A stretch of DNA of 22,654 bases from Microtetraspora glauca (GCA_000721275.1 JOFO01000074.1:1-22654), one strand, 5' to 3'; positions 7,588 through 17,782 are shown, counted from the stretch's first letter. A program made the numbers and translations. The notes: generated by a model from the letters alone, not told the origin.

Positions 7588-7794
7588 GACCAGCTTCGAT
7601 CTTCGTGTCCTGCATGTGAGAACCCCGAGGTCAGAGGCGAAAAATCGCCCCTCCCCCGCCGACCGGGAACCGCCCGTCACCCCTCCGGAACCCCCGCCCC
7701 CATATGGACGGATCACCTCCGGAAGCACGTGCAGATGGCCGGAACCGTACGCTCGTCGCCCCGCGGAATCGGCCCCGCCCGGCCCTTCCCGCCG

Positions 7795-7800
7795 TAGGCT
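7795..7800 (+). promoter_or_regulatory. -10-like TAGGCT before a leaderless-type start
   Basis: TAGGCT ends 8 nt before the ATG at 7809, with no ribosome-binding site between. This spacing places transcription initiation at or very near the start codon. No clear -35 box was seen. Confidence 0.4.
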
Positions 7801-7808
7801 CCGCACTC

Positions 7809-8543
7809 ATGACGACCAAGCGCCACGACCGACACGACATCGCCGCGATCGCCGCCGACCTCGCCCCCACCGGAGTGCTGCGCGCCTCCATCAACCTGGG
7901 GAACCCGGTGCTCGCCCAGGGCACGCCGGAGGAGCCCGCCGGCATCACGGTCGACCTCGCCCGCGAGATCGGCCGGCGGCTCGGACTCCCCGTGGAGACG
8001 CTCTGCTTCGACGCGGCCCGCAAGTCGTTCGAGGCGATGGCGGACGGCCGCGCCGACCTCTGCTTCCTCGCCGTGGACCCGACCCGCGAGAAGGAGGTCG
8101 CCTTCACCGCCCCGTACGTCGTCATCGAGGGCGTGTACGCGGTCCCCCGGGACTCGCCGCTCACCACCGTCGAGGAGGTCGACGCCCCCGGCGTCCGGAT
8201 CGGCGTCAAGCAGGGCTCGGCGTACGACCTCCACCTCACCCGCACCCTCGCCCACGCCACCGTCGTCCGCGGCGCGGAGGGCGTCGACACCTTCCGCTCG
8301 CTCGACCTGGAGGCCGGCGCGGGCATCCGCCAGCCGATGGCCGCCTATGTCGCCGCGCACCCCGAAGTGCGCCTGATCGACGGCCGGTTCATGGAGATCC
8401 GGCAGGCGGTCGGCACCACGGCCGGCCGGGCGCCGGAGACGGTCGCGTACCTCCGCTCGCTCGTCGAGGAGCTGAAGAGGAACGGCTTCGTCACCGACGC
8501 CCTGCGCCGCTCGGACCAGGACCCGGCCCTGGTCGCCCCCTGA
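7809..8543 (+). CDS. Substrate-binding (SBP_bac_3-like) domain protein lacking a signal peptide
   Basis: A 244-aa protein with the family 3 solute-binding fold: VLRASINLGNPVLAQG, GITVDLAREIGRRLGLPVE, and the ADLCFLAVDPTREKEVAFTAPY segment typical of amino-acid-binding proteins. It ends soon after a helical segment (VAYLRSLVEELKRNGFV). The sequence from the ATG at 7809 has no signal peptide or lipobox, and upstream in-frame codons do not supply one, so it is predicted to be cytoplasmic. There are no neighbouring ABC permease genes. It may bind a small acid inside the cell, or be an enzyme of this fold such as a cyclohexadienyl-dehydratase-like protein; neither is shown. The start is supported by the TAGGCT box. 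Confidence 0.8.
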   Translation: MTTKRHDRHDIAAIAADLAPTGVLRASINLGNPVLAQGTPEEPAGITVDLAREIGRRLGLPVETLCFDAARKSFEAMADGRADLCFLAVDPTREKEVAFTAPYVVIEGVYAVPRDSPLTTVEEVDAPGVRIGVKQGSAYDLHLTRTLAHATVVRGAEGVDTFRSLDLEAGAGIRQPMAAYVAAHPEVRLIDGRFMEIRQAVGTTAGRAPETVAYLRSLVEELKRNGFVTDALRRSDQDPALVAP

Positions 8544-8594
8544 CACCGGCGGGGAGGCCGGCGCCGGACCCCGTCAGGCCCCGCCAGGCCCCTC

Positions 8595-8677
8595 TCAGGA
8601 GCCCATCAGAAGCCCATCAGAAGCCCATCAGGAGCCCGTCAGGAGCCCGTCAGGAGCCCGTCAGGAGCCCGTCAGGA
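8595..8677. repeat. 11-bp tandem repeat array (7 units plus partial)
   Basis: Seven consecutive 11-bp units of TCAGGAGCCCG, with variants ending CCCA or starting TCAGAAG, run from 8595 to 8671. A partial eighth unit (8672-8677) overlaps the stop codon of the minus-strand epimerase gene. Degenerate CAGGCCCC-type copies precede it from about 8574. Each unit carries a minus-strand TGA. It probably arose by replication slippage in the convergent intergenic gap. Confidence 0.9.
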
Positions 8678-9661
8678 CGCGAGCAGGGCCAGCAGCTCGG
8701 CCTCCCGCGCCGGGCTCAGGCCGGCCCGGCGCTCCCGGCCGAGGCCCTCCTCCCGCTCCCACGCCAGCGTGTCGGCGACCGTCTCGGCGGAGGGCCGCTG
8801 CCGCAGCCCGGCGGCGGCAGCGGCGGCGCCCGTACGCGCCTGGAAGCCGCCCCAGTCCTCGGCCACGATCCACAGCGGCAGCGACTCGGGTCCCATGAAC
8901 TCCGCGACGCCCTGCTCCAGCAGCCACGCCGACGGCGCCGGCACGACCGGCCCGGTGTGCCCGGCCAGCTCCCGCGAGAGCGCGATCCACTCGCCCAGCG
9001 GCATGTTCGGGCCGACCGTGTCGAAGGTGCCCGTCCGCCCCTTCTCCGCCGAGTCGAGGATCCAGTCGACGAGGTCCCGCACGTCGATCACCCGCGTCGG
9101 CAGCAGCGGCTCGTCCGGCACCAGCATCGGCCCCTCGGGGTCCCGCGCGGCCCGCGCCGCCCAGTAGCCGGTCCGGCCGCTGATGTCGCCGGGCCCGCCG
9201 ATGAGCCCCGCCCGGGCGACCAGCAGCCGGTCCCCGACGGCGGCGGCGGACGCCAGCTCGCAGGCCGCCTTGGCCTCGCCGTACAGCTCCCGCCCGACCT
9301 CGTCCCGGTCGGTCGGCGCCAGGAGCTCCGCCGACTCGTCGGCCCCGACCTCGGCCTGCGAGGCGTACACGTTCCCGGACGACACGTACGTCCAGTGCCG
9401 GGCCCGCCCGCCGAGCGCGTCGAGCGCCCCCCGGACGAACCCCGGCTGCCACGACACCTCGACCACGGCGTCCCACTCCCGGCCGAGCAGCGCGTCGTAC
9501 GCCCCCGGCTTCCGCCGGTCCGCCGCCACGAGCACGGCCCCCTCCGCCACCTCCCCGCTCTCCCCGCGCGCCAGACACGTCACCGCGTGCCCCCGCGCCA
9601 GCGCCCGCCGCGCCACTTCGCGGCCCACCCATGCCGTCCCGCCCAGAACCAGAATCTCCAT
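8672..9661 (-). CDS. NAD-dependent epimerase/dehydratase family protein
   Basis: A 329-aa extended/atypical short-chain dehydrogenase. The N-terminal Rossmann motif [17 protein letters not shown] carries the GGxxxxG dinucleotide-binding turn, and the strand YVSSGNVYA and the YGEAK motif supply the Ser/Tyr/Lys region. The C-terminal half resembles isoflavone-reductase-like and epimerase-like Streptomyces proteins. The substrate is unknown; a reductase or sugar epimerase are both possible. The ATG at 9661 starts exactly at the Rossmann strand. The upstream open frame is rejected because it includes the hairpin at 9702-9738 and part of the next gene's tail. The stop lies within the tandem repeat array. 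Confidence 0.85.
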   Translation of the reverse strand: MEILVLGGTAWVGREVARRALARGHAVTCLARGESGEVAEGAVLVAADRRKPGAYDALLGREWDAVVEVSWQPGFVRGALDALGGRARHWTYVSSGNVYASQAEVGADESAELLAPTDRDEVGRELYGEAKAACELASAAAVGDRLLVARAGLIGGPGDISGRTGYWAARAARDPEGPMLVPDEPLLPTRVIDVRDLVDWILDSAEKGRTGTFDTVGPNMPLGEWIALSRELAGHTGPVVPAPSAWLLEQGVAEFMGPESLPLWIVAEDWGGFQARTGAAAAAAGLRQRPSAETVADTLAWEREEGLGRERRAGLSPAREAELLALLAS

Positions 9662-9701
9662 GGCCCCAGTCGACCACCGAACTCCGCGCCGCGCCGCAAC
9701 A

Positions 9702-9738
9702 GTTCGCCGTCGGCGCACCGAGTGCGCCGACGGCGAAC
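9702..9738. terminator. Perfect 17-bp hairpin downstream of the FG-GAP gene
   Basis: GTTCGCCGTCGGCGCAC (9702-9718) pairs perfectly with 9722-9738 around a 3-nt loop. It begins 18 nt after the minus-strand stop at 9757 and lies before the epimerase start, so it probably ends the FG-GAP transcript. Confidence 0.8.
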
Positions 9739-9756
9739 GAGAGGGCGGACAGACCG

Positions 9757-12700
9757 CTAGAACAGGCCCTTGAACCCGTTCCAGCCGCTGCTGCCGACCA
9801 GCACCCGGGTGCCGTACGTACCGGCCCCGGTGGAGGCGTACCGCCACAGCTTCCCGGCCGTGTCCCGCGCCAGCAGATCGGCCCTGCCGTCCCCGGACAG
9901 GTCCCCGACCCCGACGAGCGCGGAGTACCCGCCCCAGCCACCACCGACCTTCACCCGGGCGGTCACGCCGCCGGTGGAGGTCCCGTGGTACCGCCACAGC
10001 ACACCGGCGGAGTCGAGCCCGAGCAGATCCCCGCGCCCGTCCCCGTTCAGGTCACCGGCACCGGCGATCCTCTTGTACAGCTTCCAGTTGGTCCCGATCC
10101 GCACCCGCGCCTTGAGCGCGTGCGTCGCGGTCCCGCCGTAGAAGTACACGTCACCCGTGGACGCCTGCCGCGCGACGAGATCGGCGTACCCGTCCCCGTT
10201 CACGTCACCGGACGAGGTCAGCACGTCGTACCCACCCCAGCCCGAACCCACGAGCGTGTACGGCGACGACGCCGTCAGCACCTTCCCGCACCCGGGCCGG
10301 TACGCCCGCAACTGGTCACCCACCCGCGCGTACACATCCGCACACCGGTCACCGTTCAGGTCCCCGACCGGAGCGAAGAGGGTAGTGGTCGCGAACTTGT
10401 TCCCGACCCCGGCGATCCGCGCCGAAACGCCACCCGTCCCCGTACCCCGGTACAGCGACATCGCCCCGGCAGTGTCCATCACCAGCAGGTCACCGAACCC
10501 GTCGTCACCCACCATGTCCCGCCGGACCGCGGCGGCACCGGTGACGCCCACGGCCCCGGAGACGACCAGGTCGGCCCCGTGCCCGTCGGCCGGCTTCACC
10601 GTCAGCGTCCAGACGTAGGCACCGTTGGCCACGTACTTCCCGGACGCGTCCTTCCCGTCCCACGACGGCGCCACGATGCCGCGCGCCTCACCGCCGGCCA
10701 GGGTCCGCACGACCTTGCCGCTGATCTTGTGCTTCAGCGAGAGGCTCCACGAGGCACCGGGCTTCGACAGCCACCAACGCGGCTTCCAGGCACCGGCCTT
10801 GATGTTCGCCGCGGGGGTGTCGGCGTCGATGGCGGCGAGCCGGCTGGTGACGCCGCCGAGACCCTCCACGCGGAACGACTGCCAGGGGTCGAGGAAGGCG
10901 ACGCCTCCGCCGAAGCGGTCGACGGTCCACCTCCGGCCCTCGACGTCGTCGTACTGGGGGGAGAGTTCGCCCAGCTGCCGCCACTGCGACGTCCCGGAGC
11001 GCACGTCCTCCGTGTACAGGCTGGTGAAGCTGCCCGTCACGTCGTAGGCGAGGAACCCGTCGCCGAGCTGCGGCTCACTGGAGGACGGCAGATCGGCCCA
11101 CACCGACTGGCGCTTCTCGCGATCGTGGACGACCACCTTTCGGCTGTTCGAGGCGCACGAGCGCATGATCCACTTGCCGACGACCTGCAGCGGGCCGAAG
11201 ACACAGCTCGTGCCGAGGTCGGCGGTGGCGACTGTCGCACCCGTCCGCACGTCGACGGCGGAGACCGTGCCGTTCGTGCCGGATCCCGTCCACAGCTGGC
11301 CGCCCCACAGGGACTGGTTCAGGTTGGCGGAGTCGCGCAGCACAGTACCGGTCTCGATGTCCGCGACGATCGAGCGGTCGGTGGACCCCGCGGTGGCGTA
11401 GAAGTGCACGTACCGGCCGGAGGCCCGCACCATCTGGAACACCTGCAGCCCGCTCGCGTGCTTGACCAGCACGCTGCGCGTGGCGCCGCCACTGCCCGGG
11501 GTCGTCACGTGCACCGCGACAGCGCAGTCGCTGCAGCCCGGTCGGCCGACCTGCTCCAGAGTGACCAGGCGCCCGTCGCCGGTGTCCGTCCACGCGTCCG
11601 GATAGGTGGCGCCGGCCAGGAGGTCCGGGCAGTTGGCGGCGGAGACTGTGGCGTCGCAGTTCCACCGGGCGGTCGCCGCGTGCGTCCCGGTGAGGGCGAG
11701 GTCGTAGCCCCGGAGCCGCAGCTCCGTGGCCGCGTCGGAGCCCTGTGCGACGAGCCGCCCGTGGGACAGGGTCACGTTCTCGCCCGGGTACGGCGCGCCG
11801 AGCGCGAAGACCCGCGTCACGGCCGGGGTGCCGTCCGTGGCCGGGGCGATGCGGTACGCGCCGGCCAGGCCGGCGGGCGTGCTGCCCACGGTGTACAGGT
11901 GCCCGTCCGTGCCGGGCATGACCGAGGACAACTGGTCGTCGACGGTGATGCCGAGGTCGCGGGGCGCGCCGCCGTCGAGGGGAACCGCCCAGAGGTCTGC
12001 CGGGATCTTGCCGTACTCCGTCATGGGCAGGTCGACCCGGTCGACGATCCACTCGCCCACGAGCCGCGGCGCTCCGCCGCTGTCCGCGATGTCCCGGGGG
12101 AGCGCGAGGCTCCGGCCAGGGGCGGCGGGGTCCGTGCGGGAGACGACGGACACCTCGGGCGTGCCGGCCGGTCCGGCGAGGACGATCCGGTCCTTGCCGA
12201 GCGCGGCGGACACGACGCCGCCCGCGAACGACGGCTTCGGCAGCGGGCTGATCGTGCCCTCCGCGAGCCCGAGCAGGCCGACGGTCCGTTCCTCGCCGGC
12301 GTCGTACGCGAGGATCGCGCTCGTACCGTCCTGGGCGAGGACCCGGGGCTCCGCGTCGGCTCCCGGCAGGAAGACCTCGCGGTCGGCGGGCGCGTTGTCG
12401 CCGTACCCCAGGAAGCGGAGGGTGACGCCACCGGTCCCCCGCACGGCCTGGACCAGCTGCTGCCGGCCCACGAGCGGAAACCATTCGTCGCCGCTGTCGT
12501 TGCTGACCGTCGTGGTGCGCCCGGTCGCGAAGTCGTGGACGACGGCGTCGCCGCCGTACGAGCCGGGGCAGACGAACACGTCGCCGTATCCGTACGGGGA
12601 CGGGAATTCCGCCTCGCACGTCGGGGAGTGTGCGACGCGGCCGTCGGAGAGCCGCTTCCAGCGGGACTGCAGGCTGTTGCTGAGCTGCACACCGGTGCCG

Positions 12701-12870
12701 ACGCCCAGGACGGAGGTGGACGGTGTGAGGTGCGGCGCGGTCGACGGGTCGATCGTCACGCTGTACGGCGCGGTGTCGGCCGCCATCGCGGCCGGGCCCG
12801 TGGTGGCCGCGAGGCCGGTGAGGGCCAGGGTCGCGCTCAGGGCGAGCGCGACGGTTCTTCGGACGGACAA
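9757..12870 (-). CDS. Secreted FG-GAP/VCBS repeat protein with FlgD-like Ig domain
   Basis: About 1037 aa. A signal peptide (RRT, hydrophobic core, cleavage near AAMAA) is followed by a long beta-rich, probably propeller-like region (about 40-690) with several Cys pairs. A FlgD-type Ig domain (about 692-782, [19 protein letters not shown]) and four to five FG-GAP repeats (783-1037) with calcium-binding loops such as [10 protein letters not shown] and [10 protein letters not shown] complete it. The TTG at 12870 is preferred because GAGGGG lies 9 nt upstream and the signal peptide starts there. An ATG at 12936 would add 22 residues before the signal sequence. The role is unknown; FG-GAP proteins often act in extracellular binding or hydrolysis. 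Confidence 0.85.
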   Translation of the reverse strand: MSVRRTVALALSATLALTGLAATTGPAAMAADTAPYSVTIDPSTAPHLTPSTSVLGVGTGVQLSNSLQSRWKRLSDGRVAHSPTCEAEFPSPYGYGDVFVCPGSYGGDAVVHDFATGRTTTVSNDSGDEWFPLVGRQQLVQAVRGTGGVTLRFLGYGDNAPADREVFLPGADAEPRVLAQDGTSAILAYDAGEERTVGLLGLAEGTISPLPKPSFAGGVVSAALGKDRIVLAGPAGTPEVSVVSRTDPAAPGRSLALPRDIADSGGAPRLVGEWIVDRVDLPMTEYGKIPADLWAVPLDGGAPRDLGITVDDQLSSVMPGTDGHLYTVGSTPAGLAGAYRIAPATDGTPAVTRVFALGAPYPGENVTLSHGRLVAQGSDAATELRLRGYDLALTGTHAATARWNCDATVSAANCPDLLAGATYPDAWTDTGDGRLVTLEQVGRPGCSDCAVAVHVTTPGSGGATRSVLVKHASGLQVFQMVRASGRYVHFYATAGSTDRSIVADIETGTVLRDSANLNQSLWGGQLWTGSGTNGTVSAVDVRTGATVATADLGTSCVFGPLQVVGKWIMRSCASNSRKVVVHDREKRQSVWADLPSSSEPQLGDGFLAYDVTGSFTSLYTEDVRSGTSQWRQLGELSPQYDDVEGRRWTVDRFGGGVAFLDPWQSFRVEGLGGVTSRLAAIDADTPAANIKAGAWKPRWWLSKPGASWSLSLKHKISGKVVRTLAGGEARGIVAPSWDGKDASGKYVANGAYVWTLTVKPADGHGADLVVSGAVGVTGAAAVRRDMVGDDGFGDLLVMDTAGAMSLYRGTGTGGVSARIAGVGNKFATTTLFAPVGDLNGDRCADVYARVGDQLRAYRPGCGKVLTASSPYTLVGSGWGGYDVLTSSGDVNGDGYADLVARQASTGDVYFYGGTATHALKARVRIGTNWKLYKRIAGAGDLNGDGRGDLLGLDSAGVLWRYHGTSTGGVTARVKVGGGWGGYSALVGVGDLSGDGRADLLARDTAGKLWRYASTGAGTYGTRVLVGSSGWNGFKGLF

Positions 12871-13087
12871 GTAAGGGGTCCCCTCGTGCGGAACGTCGAT
12901 GGCGACAGGCGCGCGGGGGACGCGGAACGGCGGCACGACGGCCGGGGACGTTCACGCGGGCGCCGGCCCGATGCCCCCCACCTGCCGGCTGGCGTGATCG
13001 TACAACTGGCCGAAACCCGACGGGAAGTGGAGGGTCCCCGTCCGGCGGCACCCCGAAATGGGCGGGCCCCGTGGGGCCGGGCCGTCC

Positions 13088-13093
13088 TACCCT
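13088..13093 (+). promoter_or_regulatory. -10-like TACCCT before a leaderless-type start
   Basis: TACCCT ends 6 nt before the ATG at 13100 with no ribosome-binding site between, placing the transcript start at or near the initiation codon. The -35 is not clear. Confidence 0.4.
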
Positions 13094-13099
13094 GCCGCC

Positions 13100-13435
13100 A
13101 TGCGTATCCACAGGACGTCGTACGTGTGCCTGCCGTGCCGGGGCTCGTACAAGCAGGGGCGCGAGCACGGGCAGGAGCACCGGTGTCCCCGCTGCGGGGA
13201 GCCGATGACCGGGGTCGGGGCGGCGTTCCAGCCGCCGCGGCGGCGGGACGACGAGGGGTGGCGGGTGCTGGCAGTGCTGCTGCGAGCCGGGGTGCGCTTC
13301 GACTTCTCCTGCTGCCAGAACTGCTGCGGCCCCGGCTACCGGCCCCGCACCCTCGCCGAGGTGAAGGCGCGCGTCGCGTACGCCCGCCGGACCGGCGAAC
13401 CGCTCGCCGAGGCCCTCGTCCGGCCCGTCGTCTGA
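13100..13435 (+). CDS. Small zinc-ribbon protein of unknown function
   Basis: A 111-aa cytoplasmic protein. Two CxxC knuckles (Cys10/Cys13 in YVCLPC and Cys29/Cys32 in HRCPRC) form an apparent zinc ribbon near the N-terminus. A second unusual cluster, CCQNCC (71-76), precedes GPGYRPRTLAEV. I recall related short Streptomyces proteins carrying the misleading label deoxyxylulose-5-phosphate synthase; nothing here resembles that enzyme. The ATG at 13100 is chosen over upstream codons because the TACCCT box at 13088 places initiation there. It is convergent with groEL2 and shares its terminator. It may bind nucleic acid or a partner protein, but no function can be assigned. Confidence 0.75.
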   Translation: MRIHRTSYVCLPCRGSYKQGREHGQEHRCPRCGEPMTGVGAAFQPPRRRDDEGWRVLAVLLRAGVRFDFSCCQNCCGPGYRPRTLAEVKARVAYARRTGEPLAEALVRPVV

Positions 13436-13451
13436 GCGGGCCGGGAACGCG

Positions 13452-13490
13452 CCGAGGGCGGCACCCCCTGCTGGGGAGTGCCGCCCTCGG
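13452..13490. terminator. Bidirectional hairpin terminator
   Basis: A 13-bp GC-rich stem (13452-13464 with 13478-13490) is extended inward by CCCC/GGGG around a TGCT loop, with one bulged A. It lies between the convergent zinc-ribbon and groEL2 genes. Confidence 0.85.
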
Positions 13491-13526
13491 TTCGCGTTTC
13501 AGCGATGAACCACCGATCCGTCAGGA

Positions 13527-15306
<1,780 letters not shown>

Positions 15307-15312
15307 CGCCAA

Positions 15313-15341
15313 TGATTAGCACTCGCCCTAGGAGAGTGCAA
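15313..15341 (-). promoter_or_regulatory. groEL2 promoter
   Basis: On the minus strand, -35 TTGCAC (15336-15341) and -10 TAATCA (15313-15318) are 17 nt apart. Both overlap CIRCE element 2. The predicted start is near 15306, giving a leader of about 157 nt. Confidence 0.6.
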
Positions 15342-15342
15342 G
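15316..15342. promoter_or_regulatory. CIRCE element 2 (HrcA operator)
   Basis: TTAGCACTC-N9-GAGTGCAAG (15316-15342) has a perfect left arm and two mismatches in the right. It overlaps the groEL2 promoter, so HrcA binding would block RNA polymerase. Confidence 0.88.
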
Positions 15343-15438
15343 CGACTCTCGTGGATCGGGCAGGTCCACGCCGCCCCCTCCCGCCGCGCGGGCCCGCCGC
15401 GCCCCCGGACCGCCCCGCCGCACCGGTCCGGGAACGCG

Positions 15439-15475
15439 CGAGGGGCCCGCATCCGTGGTGGATGCGGGCCCCTCG
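15439..15475. terminator. Terminator of the cold-shock gene
   Basis: A perfect 16-bp stem (15439-15454 with 15460-15475) encloses a GTGGT loop, about 35 nt past the cold-shock protein stop and upstream of the groEL2 promoter region. Confidence 0.88.
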
Positions 15476-15509
15476 ACGACGAGACGCCGGTGGCCGATCG
15501 CGCCGTTCC

Positions 15510-15713
15510 TCAGGCGGTGACCTTGACCATGTCCGCCTGCGGACCCTTCTGGCCCTGCGAGATCTCGAACTCGACTCGCTGGCCCTCTTCGAGGCTGCGG
15601 TACCCATCCATCTGGATGGCGCTGTAGTGGACGAAAACATCCGCACCACCGTCGACCGCGATGAAGCCGTAGCCCTTCTCCGCGTTGAACCACTTGACGG
15701 TGCCCTGAGCCAT
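15510..15713 (-). CDS. Cold-shock protein (CspA family)
   Basis: A 67-aa single CSD/OB-fold RNA chaperone. It has both nucleic-acid motifs, KGYGFI (RNP1-like) and VFVHYSAI (RNP2-like), within the classic start [18 protein letters not shown]. It binds single-stranded RNA and DNA and relieves secondary structure. GGGGAG lies about 7 nt before the ATG. It is monocistronic with its own terminator. The candidate promoter at 15807-15834 gives a leader of roughly 90 nt with a repeated GCGGACCCG, suggesting leader-based control as for other csp genes. Which Streptomyces paralogue (scoF type) it is cannot be fixed by eye. Confidence 0.96.
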   Translation of the reverse strand: MAQGTVKWFNAEKGYGFIAVDGGADVFVHYSAIQMDGYRSLEEGQRVEFEISQGQKGPQADMVKVTA

Positions 15714-15806
15714 GCCTAACTCCCCTATTACGTACTGGCCCTTGAGCGGACCCGCACTTCGCGGACCCGGGTCAGAACCTGCGCCGGAACGCGTCGACCG
15801 CCGCTG

Positions 15807-15834
15807 AATGTATCTGTCCAACTGCCCTCTGCAA
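15807..15834 (-). promoter_or_regulatory. Candidate cold-shock gene promoter
   Basis: On the minus strand, -35 TTGCAG (15829-15834) and -10 TACATT (15807-15812) are 16 nt apart, predicting a start near 15800. Confidence 0.4.
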
Positions 15835-16059
15835 CAGGGCAATCGACCGGGAATTCTGAAGGGCGCGGAAAGGGGGATCGGGAAGAAATCCTCGAATTGC
15901 GGGGCAAGTCGGGCCGGGCAAAGGGCACATAAGGGGCAGAGTGCGCGCGCTTTTCGGCCGCTTGTTGTCGCATTCTTGTCAGGTCCTGGTCCGCACTCAT
16001 ATGCGTCCGGCATGAGCGGCGGAGGGGACTTCCCCAACTCTACCGCGCTCAACCATGCA

Positions 16060-16099
16060 GAATTGCCCCCTCCGCTTTCTCTCGCGGAGGGGGCAATTC
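16060..16099. terminator. Terminator of the metM-metO operon
   Basis: GAATTGCCCCCTCCGC (16060-16075) pairs perfectly over 16 bp with 16084-16099 around an 8-nt pyrimidine-rich loop. It lies about 50 nt beyond the sulfur-carrier stop on the minus strand. Confidence 0.88.
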
Positions 16100-16150
16100 A
16101 GTACCGCCGGGTAACGGCGAAGGGGTCGGCCGAACGGCCCGCGGCGGGGG

Positions 16151-16429
16151 TCAGCAGCCGCCGGCGACGGCCGGGATGATCGAGACGCCCGCGCCGTCCG
16201 GCGTGGCGGTCTCCAGGCCCTGCTCGAAGCGCACGTCGTCGTCGTTCACGTAGACGTTCACGAAGCGGCGCAGCTTGCCCTGGTCGTCCAGGACGCGGGC
16301 GGCGATGCCGGTGTGGTTCTTCTCCAGGTCGGCGATGACCTCGGCGAGGGTCGCGCCCTCGGCGGGGACCTCGGACCGCCCGCCGGTGTAGGTGCGGAGG
16401 ATGGTGGGGATGCGGACGTTCACGGCCAT
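16151..16429 (-). CDS. metO: MoaD/ThiS (CysO/MetO-like) sulfur carrier protein
   Basis: A 92-aa beta-grasp protein. It starts MAVNVRIPTILRTYTGG and ends IIPAVAGGC. Carriers of this family are adenylated and thiocarboxylated on a C-terminal Gly-Gly; here an extra Cys92 masks it, so a JAMM (Mec+-like) peptidase would have to trim the protein first, as known for QbsE-type carriers. The gene starts 23 nt after the threonine-synthase-like stop and is cotranscribed with it behind a SAM riboswitch. It therefore probably supplies sulfur for homocysteine formation. A CysO role in cysteine synthesis is the alternative. Family assignment is firm; the symbol is by inference. Confidence 0.85.
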   Translation of the reverse strand: MAVNVRIPTILRTYTGGRSEVPAEGATLAEVIADLEKNHTGIAARVLDDQGKLRRFVNVYVNDDDVRFEQGLETATPDGAGVSIIPAVAGGC

Positions 16430-16452
16430 GGCGGTCGTCGTACCTCTCTGAG

Positions 16453-17763
16453 TCAGTGGGCCAGGCCCGCGTCGCGGAACGTGTCCAGGCTCGGGCGGAT
16501 GGTGGCGGTCGCCTGAGAACTGTCGGCCACGGCGTCCAGGGTCTTGAGCCCGTCGCCGGTGTTGAGGACGACGGTGGTGAGGTTCGGGTCGATCACGCCG
16601 GCCTCGACGAGCTTGCGGGTCACGCCGACGGTCACGCCGCCCGCCGTCTCCGCGAAGACGCCCTCGGTCCGGGCGAGCAGCTTGATGGCGTCCACGACCT
16701 GCTCGTCGGTGACGTCCTCCACGGCGCCGCCGGTGCGGCGGGCGATGTCGAGGACGTACGGGCCGTCCGCCGGGTTGCCGATGGCGAGGGACTTGGCGAT
16801 GGTGTTCGGCTTCTGCGGGCGGACCACGTCGTGGCCGGCCTTGAAGGCGGCGGACACCGGGGAGCAGCCCTCGGCCTGGGCGCCGAAGATCTTGTACGGC
16901 TTGTCCTCGACCAGGCCCAGCTTGATGAGCTCCTGGAGCCCCTTGTCGATCTTCGTCAGCTGGGAGCCGGACGCGATCGGGATGACGAGCTGGTCGGGGA
17001 TGACCCAGCCGAGCTGCTCGCAGATCTCGTACGCGAGCGTCTTGGAGCCCTCGCCGTAGTACGGGCGGAGGTTGACGTTGACGAAGCCCCAGCCCTCGCC
17101 GAGCGGGTCGCCGATGAGCTCCGAGCAGAAGCGGTTGACGTCGTCGTAGTTGCCCTCGATGGCGACGAGGTCACCGCCGTAGACGCCGGCCATGACGACC
17201 TTGCCCTGCTCCAGGTCGTGCGGGATGAAGACGCAGGAGCGGAAGCCGGCGCGGGCGGCGGCGGCGCCGACGGCGCCGGCCAGGTTGCCGGTGGAGGAGC
17301 AGGAGAGGGTGGTGAAGCCGAAGGCGCGGGCGGCCTCCAGGGCCTGGGCGACGACCCGGTCCTTGAAGGAGTGGGTCGGGTTGCCGGAGTCGTCCTTGAC
17401 GAACAGCTTGCCGGGGGCGACGCCGAGTTCGCGGGCGAGGTTGTCGGCCTTGACGAGCGGGGTCCAGCCGGGGTTCAGGTTCGGCTTCTCGGCGACGTCG
17501 GCGGGGACGGGCAGCAGGGGCGCGTACCGCCAGATGTTCGCGGGTCCGGCCTCGATCCGCTTCCGCAGCTCCTCGGGGTCTCCGGTGGGCAGGTCGTAGG
17601 CCACTTCGAGGGGGCCGAAACACAGCTCGCAGGCGAAGATCGGGCCGAGGGGGAAGACCTCGCCGCACTCGCGGCAGGAAAGTCCGGACGCGGGACCGAG
17701 GTCGACGGCGGGGGCGGCGTTGTCGGCAGCGGCGTTGGCGGGTGCGACGGTCTGTACAGCCAT
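16453..17763 (-). CDS. thrC/metM: Threonine synthase family PLP enzyme, probable MetM-type homocysteine synthase
   Basis: A 436-aa fold-type II PLP enzyme usually annotated as threonine synthase. A zinc-ribbon-like N-terminus (Cys30, Cys33, Cys45, Cys48) precedes the catalytic domain; Lys134 in THSFKDR forms the PLP Schiff base, and SCSSTGNLAGAVGA binds cofactor phosphate. Threonine synthase uses O-phosphohomoserine. A SAM-I riboswitch directly upstream and a sulfur carrier directly downstream suggest that this copy instead adds sulfur to O-phosphohomoserine to give homocysteine. I recall a report of such MetM/MetO enzymes in Streptomyces but cannot verify it here. The ATG at 17763 is chosen because upstream in-frame ATGs lie inside the riboswitch. 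Genuine threonine synthesis is not excluded. Confidence 0.9.
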   Translation of the reverse strand: MAVQTVAPANAAADNAAPAVDLGPASGLSCRECGEVFPLGPIFACELCFGPLEVAYDLPTGDPEELRKRIEAGPANIWRYAPLLPVPADVAEKPNLNPGWTPLVKADNLARELGVAPGKLFVKDDSGNPTHSFKDRVVAQALEAARAFGFTTLSCSSTGNLAGAVGAAAARAGFRSCVFIPHDLEQGKVVMAGVYGGDLVAIEGNYDDVNRFCSELIGDPLGEGWGFVNVNLRPYYGEGSKTLAYEICEQLGWVIPDQLVIPIASGSQLTKIDKGLQELIKLGLVEDKPYKIFGAQAEGCSPVSAAFKAGHDVVRPQKPNTIAKSLAIGNPADGPYVLDIARRTGGAVEDVTDEQVVDAIKLLARTEGVFAETAGGVTVGVTRKLVEAGVIDPNLTTVVLNTGDGLKTLDAVADSSQATATIRPSLDTFRDAGLAH

Positions 17764-17782
17764 GGAGGCGAGGCCCTTTCTC

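Larger units (their letters stand above)
7488..7808. other. Intergenic region between divergent genes
   Basis: A 321-bp gap of lower GC than its surroundings. It holds the peptide ribosome-binding site and candidate promoter, a small GGCGA/TCGCC hairpin near 7637-7650, and the -10-like TAGGCT (7795-7800) of the plus-strand gene. No convincing extra gene was seen. Confidence 0.6.
15714..16150. other. Intergenic region upstream of the cold-shock gene
   Basis: A 437-bp gap, less GC-rich than its surroundings. It holds the cold-shock gene leader and candidate promoter and the 16060-16099 terminator. The plus-strand open frame across 15808-16179 has low third-position GC and no ribosome-binding site, so no gene is called. 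Confidence 0.6.

Noticed and set aside
7358..7615. Minus-strand 85-codon frame starting at an ATG at 7615
   Set aside because: It has no ribosome-binding site, uses rare A/T-ending codons, contains the candidate promoter of the peptide operon, and overlaps the peptide gene in another frame.
8595..8677. CRISPR array
   Set aside because: The units are contiguous 11-mers without spacers, and no cas genes are present. It is a simple tandem repeat.
15808..16179. Plus-strand frame across the cold-shock upstream region
   Set aside because: Third codon positions are not GC-biased, there is no ribosome-binding site, and it runs through the 16060-16099 terminator.
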